Source: Phalacrocorax aristotelis (Eukaryota; Chordata; Aves; Suliformes; Phalacrocoracidae). Taken from it: DNA of 64,000 nucleotides. Position 1 is the stretch's first letter. The number at the start of each line of letters is the position of its first letter. The translations under genes were made by a program, and so were the position numbers. The stretch spans positions 49,812,621 to 49,876,620 of the forward strand of contig NC_134280.1 of NCBI RefSeq assembly GCF_949628215.1, written 5' to 3'. Of this stretch, positions 52,158 to 62,800 are shown piece after piece. The notes under the pieces were generated by a model. The model was not told where the DNA came from. It made no database searches and saw nothing but the letters and a program-made list of their open reading frames with translations.

Positions 52158-52251
52158 TTGGGGGGTTTTTGGTGTGGTTTTTGTTGTTGTTGTGTTTGTT
52201 TCGGTTTTGTTTTGTTTGGGTTTTTTTCTTTGGTTTTGGGGTTTTTTTGTT
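52158..52251 (+). repeat. G/T-rich low-complexity tract
   Basis: 94 nt with only two C and no A. It contains GTT triplets, GTTTT pentamers and G runs. It lies below the candidate poly(A) signal of EHF, so it may be just outside or within a long 3' UTR. The sense RNA of EHF would carry the A/C-rich complement. Confidence 0.95.
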
Positions 52252-52399
52252 CTGGACTTCTCAGTCCCTGTTATTGTTTTCCAAATTCCCCACCCCTGAA
52301 AAAGTGAGCTGGAAACGATCTTGGTTTCTCCTCTGTTGACATCACCAAGAAAATCCTGTTTCTCAATTCCCACATCTCATGTACTCAGTGACCTCGTGA

Positions 52400-53767
52400 A
52401 GCGCTGCCTCCTCTAGTTTTTATTTCGCCATGTTCTGCATGTGCTTGGTGCCAGCAGGAAACATTCATGACTTGGAGAAAGAAAAAGCTGCCAATGAATG
52501 TTCAGTCTCCGCATAGCACTGCTAGAGATAAGCCCAAAATACTGACCCACATCTGAATGTCCCCAAATTTCAGTGTCTTTAGGTTGGTGGGGTTTTCTCC
52601 AACTAGGAATCCCAAGCAGCGCCCACAAATACAAAATAGAGTTAGACTTGAGAAAAGCAAAGGGAACTAATATTTTACATACAATGGAGCTTTGCATTTC
52701 TCAAAGGTTTTTTCAAAGTATCTGTCCAAGTGAGACTTGATCTGCCAGGAGGACCATACTACTTGAAGGAACTGGGGAGACTGCTCCCTCATGCCATGGG
52801 ATTAATATATGTTCTGCTTGCCCACCTCCTCACTGCTTCATACGGCATGGATTTGAATCCTTTCATCAGGAATATAAGAGAGTGGGAGGAATATGAACAT
52901 TTCTACTGGGAAACCAGTGCCTTTTAGTAAGTTTGCCCAGTCAGAAAACAATCATCTTCCTTCAATAGCTTTTGGTCCCTGAGACTAACTCTCTTCCCGC
53001 AGTTCACCTCAAAGATGTTAGTTAAAAACAAATAGCCCTTTTCCTGGGATGAGCTGAATGCCCTTTGGAGATTAGGGAGAATACTCTGTACCAGGTAAGG
53101 TCAGGTCCTAAACTTCTGCCTACAAAAGAAGGTCCTAGTGGTGGAGGTAGTATGGGTTCTCCAAACAAATGCTGACAGCCGCCTTGCAGAGCCAGTGCTC
53201 TCTGTGGCTGGAATAAGCTAACTGAAGAGGAACCCACCGTATGACTCAACAAAAACAACTGGAAGCTAGCAAAGTGTTAAAACACTCAGAAATCAGAGGA
53301 GGGAAGGAACAAGTGATATTGGCCAATGAAAGCTATAAACCAGCTGACTATGGAAGAAGACTACTTGGCTCAGAGATGCTTTACTGTTTCCTCCACTTAT
53401 AGTTGCCTTCCAAAGTAGATTATCATACTCCCTAAATGCCCTAGTATTTTGCTCCTTCCCTTTCATTGCATGACTCGTAAATCACATTATGCCTGTATGA
53501 TTTAAAAAAAAAAAAGATAAAAACTTCACAAAAAGGGAAAAATAATCATAATTCTATAATGTTACCTTATATCACAGAAAACTGTGTACATTTTTTCCCC
53601 ATACAGGACATACTTCAAATAAAATAATTTTAACACCAATAATGATAATGTTCCTTCTTCCCGACAGAAGCAGAATTGGTTTTTCACGCCAGTTTGGTAC
53701 ATAAATATAAGAAAATAGTCTTTGAATATTTACATCCAGGTGTTTTAAATGTTATTTCTTGACATAT
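52400..53767 (-). other. EHF: Probable proximal 3' UTR of EHF
   Basis: Non-coding sequence immediately after the EHF stop codon. Human EHF has a 3' UTR of several kilobases (from memory), so an extended UTR is expected. No canonical minus-strand AATAAA was seen between the stop and 52,425 on reading the strand. The actual end is unknown and may lie further down, since more AATAAA words occur on this strand near 50.4, 49.9, 49.2 and 49.1 kb. Confidence 0.45.
52419..52424 (-). terminator. Candidate EHF polyadenylation signal (AATAAA)
   Basis: This is the first canonical AATAAA found on the minus strand downstream of the EHF stop, about 1.34 kb away. The word is common in AT-rich DNA and no transcript end can be seen, so it is only a candidate. 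Confidence 0.25.
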
Positions 53768-53867
53768 TTAATTCTCATTTTCTCTCCAGCCACGGGCATT
53801 TTTTCCAAATTTATATACTAATCTCCGACCATCCACACGCTCCAGGATTTCTCTTTTATAATAATAT
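53768..53867 (-). CDS. EHF: EHF terminal coding exon: end of ETS domain and stop
   Basis: The coding part is 100 nt. Its first base completes the Arg codon of the SRAMRYYY recognition-helix motif. It then encodes [32 protein letters not shown] and TAA. The acceptor is TTTTAACAG. Everything below 53,768 on this strand is 3' UTR or intergenic sequence. Confidence 0.97.
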
Positions 53868-56800
53868 CTGTTAAAATAAAAACATAGAAAAAGATTTAAG
53901 ATTAAATTCACTTAGAGTCCTGAAAGGACACTGCCAACTAGGGAATCCCTCGGCTAGCTGAACTGTCTTTATTTTCTATTGATATATATAATACCTAAGA
54001 TTATTATAACTGAAAGACAGAGAAGAAAAAATTGAACATCTATTTACTTTATATTAATTATCTTCTGAGTTTGAATTTCACCATATTTCAGATCACAGTA
54101 TATTGCCATGTTTATTGCACACTTTTATGAGATTTCATGGGGTTTTTTTCCAGATAACCCAGGATCTGAAATCAGACCAGGAGAAAATCTCAGCTTCCAT
54201 TTAAAAATACCTTTTGAAATTTCATAGGTTATGTGAAAATGCTCAGACTTTTAAAACAAAGGCCAAAGAAAATCCTCACACAGAATTTGTAAACCTATTT
54301 TAAGATAGTGGGTGAGGGGTATGTCTAATTTCTGAAAACTACTGCACAATTTAAGCCTTCCCAGTTCAGTAGCATGTGAACTTTCAGCTTGCTACAACCA
54401 TGTTTCCTCCCTACATCGGTTGTCTGGGCTACAGCAACAGCATATATATTATATATAACACTTATGAATGTTATATATATTATAGTATACAGAAGCAGGT
54501 GGGGAAAGAAAAGTCAAAGAATATCATAATGTTACAATCTCAAAATCAGTGGGAGAGACTCAGCTGTCAAATAAAGCAACTGGTGCTGCTGACAATACAT
54601 TTTTAAAAGTCAACCAGATTCTCCACTCAGGTAGTCTATGTGCCCTAGTCTTCTACAGCAACATCTCAGCTCACCTCATAGCCCGGCTGAGTTTCTCGTA
54701 AGTCATGCTGCTGTTGTTTTTCTTCTTTCCCCAGAGCTGAGCCACAGCTTCAGATTTCAAAAATCTGAAGACACCTTCTGACCGGTCTTCCCACTTGATT
54801 AATCCTGGGTTTTTCTCAGGATTGAGAAGAATATCTCGAATAAATTCCCAAAGATGAGTTCCTCGAGGGTCTGAAAGAGGAAAGGGGGTAGGAGGAAGGA
54901 GTGTCTAAAGAGCTTTCTGGGCTATGCTTGCCATTTTTATGTCATGTTCTTACAGTGTGTCATCTACAGATGGTGACCACTTGGAAGGGACAAGCCATGG
55001 TTCCTGGAGCACAGGACCCCCACCTCAGAGATATATAAGCAAAAAATGCTGACAGTCTTTACACCGAGGCTGGAAGTGAGTGTCAGCCTTCGGCAGTCTG
55101 AGCCCTGTGGCAGGCATGTAGGAGTCCCTGCAACCAGGCGAAGCAGAGTGCAAACCACCCACAGCTTCCTTCAGTCTTTGACACTGTTTCTGCCCTGAAG
55201 ATAACATGTTTAATTCTTCCCCTCATCTCATTTGCCCATTTTTCCTGATACTCTTCTACAGCGTGGCATGTAACCTGATATTACCATGCGGTACGTGAAA
55301 CAGCCAAGATAGTTGTGAAGCAGGCACTGAATCTCCACGTATTTAAAAGAAAGACAACAGAAGGCAAAGGAGGTGAAATGCCATTCTGCATTGAGTATTT
55401 GGTCTCAGGTCTCTTAGGTAGACTCAAAGAAGTAAGAAGGTGTAGAGTGGATAGAGGGATAGTGACAAAACTGGCTAGTCAAAATTGTATGTGAAAAGGG
55501 TATAAAATGTTTGTCTGTGATATCAGAAAAGGCAAAACCAGATCTGGTTCAACAGGTAGACGTCCCAGTTTAAGCACAAGTCCATCCCACAGTTACTATA
55601 GAGATGGCACCAGAAAGCCCAGATCAAAAAGAAAAAAGATTAAATAAACTCAACAAGTCAGGTGTAGCAGTTTATGAATTAAAAATAATAAACACAGTGA
55701 CAAGGTGGACCAGAAAGATAGCAGTCCTTTGGTCTGACTTCAAAGGCATGCAAGGGTTTAGACCAAATTACGAAGGAAACAAGCTAGTCAAAGATGTGAA
55801 GGTAAATAGAAAAAAGTATACAGTGTAACATGAGTAGATTTCAGTCAACTAATCGAATATTTTTCTTTGTTATTATAATTGTTTTCTAGAATTAACAAAA
55901 TGTGGTGGACCTAGTCTATCTGGACATCAGTAACATACTCAATAGATCATGATACAGAGCAATACTGAAGCAACTAGAAATGTAGGGCATTAGCCCAGCA
56001 TGGCAATGTGACCTTTTCTACATGCCACGGCCGTGACTGAGTTCTTAGAATCATAGAATATCTCAAGTCAGAAGGGACCCATAAGGATCACTGAGTCCAA
56101 CTCCCTGCTCCTCTCAGGACTACCTAAAATTAAACCATATGACTAAGAGCTTCTTCCAGATGCTCCTTGAACTCTGACAGGCTTGGTGCTCTGACTACTT
56201 CCCTGGGCAGCCTGTTCTAGTGTCCAACCACTCTCTCAGTGAAGAACCTTTTCCTAACATCCAATCTGAACTTCCCCTGATGCAGCTTCATTCCATTTCC
56301 TTGTGTCCTGTCGCTGGTCACCAGAGAGAGGAGATCAGCACCTCCCCCTCCGCTGCCCTCCCTGAGGAAGTTGTAGGCTGCGATGAGGTCCCCCCTCAGT
56401 CTTCTCTTCTCTGAGATGAACAAACCGTGTGACCTCAGTTCTTCACAGGTATGTCTTCAGACCAGCCTGCCTAATCCTTTCATTAGCAACCTCGATATAC
56501 ACACACAAAAAAAGAGACAAAATATCTGTGCGCAGATAAAAAGTTCAGGAGTTCTGGCTGGGCCGAGTCACAGAGCAGGGTAAAAAGAGGGAACGGAGGA
56601 GACAGATAATCTGGAGACCATACTGAAACCAGATGAAATAAAACACTAAAAAATGCAGAGAAGGACCAACACTAAGGTTTTCTATTATAAATAGGGAATG
56701 ACACAGGATGCAAAAGACATACACAAGATATTTTCAGCACAAAAATCTCAGTAAAGTATATTAATGGAACTATGTCCAGAAATCACAATTATGGTAACCT

Positions 56801-59800
56801 GTCTTCAGAGTCAGCTTGAATCAAAACTAGCAGAAAAAGCAGATAAGGGGAGTGGGAATACTGTCATATCGGAGCAGAATAAGGTGGCATGATTGAGGGG
56901 CAGGCACTTGCTCATGATGCTGTGCATGAAAGGTTCTACAAGGCGATGTTGAGCAGGGTCTCTGGTGCATGTTTCGCCCAGCAGGCACGGGCACAAGCAT
57001 GGCCATGCCTATGCACAGACCTTACCGATTTAACCTTTTACTCCGGTCCACCAGCCTGGCTCAACACAGAGCAGAGGCAACTAGCTTCTGGTGGCTTCCC
57101 CATAAGCCCTCACTGATAAAAGCAATTTGAAAAGTATAACAATACTGAGTCAAAAATAATGTAAGCAAGCAGTACTAGAAACAATCAGATCCTTGGAGGA
57201 TTCAATCACAATAACAATCTAGCCAGTTTTGTTTTCAAAATGCTTCCTTTTCCCTCCCAAAGGGGGTTTGCTTTTAATGTGTTCCTTTTTCTTCAGTCAA
57301 CCAACCATTATAAACATGGATGTCGACTTACTGTGCTTCTTGGTGTGGGACTTTGGGGTATGATCTTGCGATTTTTTCACATCTGAAGAATCTGCAGAGA
57401 AGGAAAATGAAGCCTATTTGTAAACTTGATTAAAGGCTTTCCATTGACTTGCAGGTTGAAAGAAATAAAACCACAAAAAAGAATGAATATATCTTTTAAA
57501 GATAATCACTTTTCAGAAGGTAATCTACGTGAGGAGGAAGGGGGAGAGTTTTGTTTTCTGTACTATATGTTAATCAGCACACTTCACAAAGAGACCATTG
57601 ATGAATAAAGAATGAATGCAGAGGTAAACATTTGGCTTTTGAAACCTAAATTTGATTAACAAATACCTCACCTCATGTTATGTGTGAGAGAGAGAAAAAT
57701 AAGACGATCATGTCTATAAAAGGAATCCTGAATTGTCCCATTATGTCTTAGTCTTTGCAGAAGCATGTATCTTTGGGGGTTTATTTGTTTCTGAAGACAT
57801 GATCTAATGTGAAATGTATGCGTTGGTACCAATGCACAGAAGACCTACCTGACTAAAACATAATGAACTGGCAAAACATTGTTTTGGGGGGGGGCAGGGT
57901 TGGGGAATGAGGCTGCGCTGGTAGGAGGTTTTTGGCAGCTGGACGTGCATATATTGTTCCTTGGCTCAGAGCCATAGAAACAAGCCATTTCTCATCAATG
58001 GTACTTTATCACCTGCAGCCAGCCAGAGGAGGATAGGGTTTCTGGCACAAGCATTTCTTCAGAAATGAAGAAGAAGAAAAGTTCTGCCTGTTCATGACTG
58101 TAAACTACCTCACAGCCTGCACGTTCAACCCTCCCGCCCTCAAACCAGTGCAGCCTGGCTCTCCTCTTGTCATTAATGAATAGCTTTCATCTGATTGCTC
58201 TAAGTCTCACAAAATCTGTGGGATAGTCCTGAGAGGCAGCCCCTTCTGTGTTTGCTTTTCACCATGCTTCGTGCGTGAATTCCATAAAGCAAAGCTTATG
58301 GTCCCACGCGCTTTTTCCCAGCTTCTATGAATGCACGATTATCATACTTTTCATGGAAACCGGGCATTTGCATGGGAAAATGACTCACAGGAAATATTCA
58401 TTTGCATAGAAACTTGTTGGATTTGCACAAGCAACTGCAATAACTGCATGTGAAAAGGTAGATGCAAAGCTATTCACACACTTGCTTTATTCATATATAA
58501 CTGGAAACATAAACTGAACAGGTCAGTGAGGCTAAGCCTAACCTCCACTATTCTGAGCCTGGCATAATTATTGTCCTTGACCCCCAAGCAGCAAATGCGC
58601 TCTGAGTCATCTTGCCTTCCCACTCTCAAAGAGCAGAAACTAGCCTGAACCTCACTCAGCTTGGGGGAAAAAGTAAAATGAGGCTTATTTCACTGCCTTT
58701 TCTCAGATTATGATTCCCCTGATGTTATTAAAAGTCTGTGGGAACTCCAGGCGAGGACAGCAGGGCCCAGTTCTTTATTTGCCCTGTTGTATAAATCCTT
58801 CTCATTTTAAAATCCCACAATTCACTTGCAAATATTTTTTATGCTCCACTTAGCTGGAGATTTACTCTTGGAAGTTCAGTTGCCTTCTGCCTAGCTGGTG
58901 ATTTATTCTGGATTTCAGCTGTGTAAATAGCCTCCTGCTCTGCCTCCATTCCTAAATGGAGACCAGTTTCAAACATGCTATGTTAGGAGGCTGGGGCCTG
59001 ACAGATGAAAAGACTTATGATGCAGTTTCAACAAAGCTGTCTTGCAAAACTTCTGACAAAAGGTTGCACAGTATTTGCATATGATTCAGGAATGAGCCAT
59101 TTTTTTACGGGATATACAAATTTAGTTTTTACAGGAGGCTGTGCCCTTGGCGTGCCACCCTACCTCTAGGCTTAAGCAGTCAGCAGGTAAACACACTATG
59201 CCATGATCTTGACAGGTCCCCAGTCCTGTCAGAGAGCTCCAAAATCCTGGTAGTCATCTTGTGGGAGTGGGTGGGGGCGATGGAGAAAGCAGAGTGTTTG
59301 GTTGGGTTTTTTTTAGGTTTGGTGGTTTTCTTCTTCTGGTCAAGTTTTCTCTCTATTTTTAATTATTACTGAGTGCATTAGTTTAAACTGTATGTCACTT
59401 GGCAAGTCTGGCTATTCTGGGAGGCTGGGGGATGCAGCGAATGGGCAGGCACAGAGCTTGGGTTGCCCCCAGTGTAGAGGTAGCACCTGCGAGGCTGCAT
59501 CTACAGCAGTGTGCTTTCCTTTCTCACCCTCCCATGACCTCCACTGCTTTCTCCCTCAGGTCTGCTTGCTTAACAGCCTCTAAGAAGGACCTGCCTTTCT
59601 TTCCCCCCTTTCTTGCTCCCCTGCCATCTCTGCTCTCCTTTTTTCCCACTGCCTCACTCTCTTACCTCCGCTCCTGGTGTCTGCCCATGGGACATGGCCA
59701 TGGAGTGCCCCAACCAATGTGCCTGGACTGCACTTTCACCAGGCACTACAGGAAATGGTTTTGCTATTTATCCTGCCCTTTAGCAGGTAAATTGTATCTC

Positions 59801-62800
59801 TGCCTCATGGAAGCACTGTGGAGGGGTGAACAGGCAGGTGGTGCCTGCCCTGCTGTCAGCTGAGATGGGCTCCAGTAGTAAGCCCTTCTGCTGGTGCAGT
59901 TGGGCAGAGAGCTTGGTGCCTGCCCTACAGGTCCCCCAGGCCAACCCCAAACCCACCCCAGAACCAAGCAACCTACTCAGCATGAGCCACCGCCTCACTA
60001 GGGAAACGCAGCCACTTCTGGGGAGGAACATGGCACTTGATTGCCCATATCCAGCTACACCGCAGAAAAGTATGGTGGAGCTGGAACATCTCGTCTCTCA
60101 GACGCTAACAACTTCCTCTTTGACTCAGTCACTTTAAAAGATATGTGGAGATTGCAGATTATTTGATCTTCTTTGTCTTGACAGAGAGAGATGACAGAGG
60201 CATTTCTTTAAAGCAAACTATTGTAAATTGTAATAATGATACCTAAAATAGCTGTCAGAGTAGGTATTGCTTGGTTTAAAATTACTGGAGGCTCAGATTC
60301 AATCCTACGACAGAATAGCACAGACACTATCATATGTCGGTAGCTCTGGGACATGTGACAAACAATTAATTACAAGTTCCTTACCAGGAGGCTGGTGACT
60401 TGGTGTCGTCATGGAAATCTGAGCACGACAGAATGTTTTACTGTCTAATAGCTCTGGGAATTGAAAAGAAGACATTTAAAGTAATAGCCTCAGACAACAA
60501 TAAAACCATCTCAGAAATGCATGAACTACGGTGATGTTAGTTACCTACTGTGCTACCATATCCACTGTCATACAGGTAATTCTCTTCTTTCCAGGACACC
60601 ATTAACGATGGATCTGAAAGTAAAGGACCGAGAGGAAAATCAGATCACTAAAAGAACATTTTTTTAGCTCAGGGATGAATACTGAGCACGGAGGGAATAA
60701 GAAATGTACGAAAAAAGGGAACCAAGAAGTGAAGGGGCTGTGCACAAAATTATTTCCTTTCACTCAAATTATGGATGCATTTTGCATATTCAGACTTACA
60801 CAAAGCACTGACTTTTAGAAATAACATAGTAGGCTTTTCCTTTTCCTGGGTAATATATCTTTTATGCCTGCCCTTGAGGCAGGTTTCCTATGCCAGATCA
60901 ACTCTAATTCTACCTAACCTAGTCCTGAATGCTCAGACCCTGGTGATTATGACAGTGCTTTGGTGCCATAGAGATGAAAGTGTTCTCAAATATCTAGCAA
61001 AACAGGAGGATGCTTATAATGAGTATTTATTTCTATAATGGTAGAACTCAAAAGTCCCCTCTGAAACAGAGCTTCATGTGTAAGCACACAGTGAGAAACA
61101 TCAAAGCCTAATCCTAGGCGAAGGGCCATTTTATTCCAGGTATGTCAAGTCCCCATCCTTAGGCTAAAAATCACCAACATGATTAAAGATGAATAATTTT
61201 TAGTGACCTTCTGGTCAGATGGATCAATACAAGCAGAACAGAAGTATTGTCTTTATGACCTGTACATTGATCAGGAAATTACTCTCTTCACAGTTCATTT
61301 TTGAGGTCAGAAGCCTTAAAAAAAAATCTCTCTTTCATTTGAATCCAGGTCAGAAAATATGAGGTGTAAGGTTCAAATCTAGGTTTTGCTTAATTTTATT
61401 TCATGTTCACATAAATGAAAAAAAAAAAAAAAAAATGGGTTACAGCTAAATCATCATGCTTGGCCGAGTTACCACTTATGACATAGGAATTTAGCAGGCG
61501 TGCTAAGTAATAACTGCATGTTTGGGCACCTAGAGCTTGTGTTCCTACAATAGCACACACCCTTTGCTTGCTTGGACACCTGATCCGCCTAATGTTTCCT
61601 CTGAAAACAGGCCTTACCTAGCCAGAATATGGGGAGACAGCTTGTCTTCCTGCTTTGGCCTTTTTCAGTACCCATATCCTTGCAACTGCGACAGTCTACT
61701 AGGATGAGGCAGTCTTCCCCTCTAAACCACCAGCTCTGTCCCTGCTGGATCACAAGGAGTCCCTTCCCCAGCAGCCCCAATCTGCACTGCCTGCTCCTCC
61801 CCATGCAGAAACTAAACCTGCTCCCACTGCCTGTGGTTGGCATCGTCAGAGACACACCACACCACTACTGATTCGGCACAGCTAGGAGAACCATCAGTTA
61901 GTCCTGGGCTTTGACCTTTCCAGGATGTGCAGCTTTTCACTGCATACTTTTCACTGCACCGTGTATCTCTAGTGGGAGGCGGAACTAATATTATACCAAG
62001 ATCTCAAAAATCAGGACTTAAAGGATTACTGTATTTTCCTACTATATGACAAGCATCAAGGCTGCTGCATGCACATCACACGCACTACATGGGCACGGGC
62101 AAGGAGTAGATTGCAGATTGCAATGCTTGCCTACTGCAGGCAGAAGGTGAATAGTGTCCCTGGCTGGACAGGCTCTCAGTTAGCTGAATAAACAGGCTGG
62201 CAGTATTTGTCAGAGACATCACACGTTACACATGTGGATTCATTCTGCCAGGAGATATTAAAACATGGCTTGTGAACACACCCACATACAAAGAAGCTGG
62301 GACTAGTGAGGTAGACCGTGTTTGGCTATGGACAGAGGCCCTCTGACAAAGAAACCCAGAAAATAATCGTGTCTGAAGAGGAAGATTGAACTGAACTGCA
62401 GTTCTTTTCATTGTGAAGCAAAGTCCTAGGAGGAAAGGGATCTAGCTATGAACACACTGGTAAAAAGAGACTGCCACAGGAAAAATGCAGATTTGGTCAA
62501 ACCAAAATACTTCCTGAATTTCAGTTTCATTTAAACACGTGAGGAAATTGAAATGTAACATTTTTTTTCTCTCAAAGTTGTTTTGTTTGGAAATTTCCTC
62601 ATGTTTCAAACATTAACAAAATTTTTTTAATCTTTTTTTTTAAACTGAGAATACTGTGAAAACAGTTGTTTTGAAATCCACTGAATGAAGCATACAATGA
62701 AGTCCTTTACAAAGCTGCACTCACTGAACACTGCTAACTATTCCAACTGTGAACATCAGTATAGACCACTGTTACTGCAGAGGTGTCCTAGGAAAAGTGG

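Larger units (their letters stand above)
42561..52399. other. Intergenic DNA or distal EHF 3' UTR, no gene recognised
   Basis: Part of this, at the high-coordinate end, may be transcribed as a long EHF 3' UTR. The longest frame is 161 codons on the minus strand (46108-46593). It has cysteine- and tyrosine-rich low-quality composition, no domain and competing frames on both strands, so it is not annotated as a gene. A G-rich stretch lies at about 51,484-51,550. Confidence 0.6.
54871..57331 (-). other. EHF: EHF intron (2,461 bp) with CR1
   Basis: Donor GTAAGT at 57331 downward, acceptor CTTTCAG. It holds the CR1 copy at 56.05-56.5 kb and a possible RT relic at 55.9 kb. A 74-codon plus-strand frame at 55604-55828 is lysine-rich and unrecognised, and may belong to the same decayed element. 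Confidence 0.92.
57392..60384 (-). other. EHF: EHF intron (2,993 bp)
   Basis: Donor GTAAGG, acceptor CTGCAG. It contains the G-quadruplex motif (57.9 kb), the octamer/AP-1 cluster (58.4 kb), a G/T tract near 59,293-59,330, a pyrimidine-rich stretch at about 59,590-59,668 and a GC-rich, CpG-poor patch at 59.4-60.1 kb. A 154-codon plus-strand frame there (59399-59863) is antisense to EHF and unrecognised. Confidence 0.92.

Noticed and set aside
59399..59863. 154-codon plus-strand frame antisense to an EHF intron
   Set aside because: It lies in a GC-rich, pyrimidine-rich patch where stops are scarce. The peptide is Pro/Leu/Ser-rich with no domain.
60385..60613. The two 69-nt EHF exons as a tandem exon duplication
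   Set aside because: Equal length and phase, but the peptides are unrelated.
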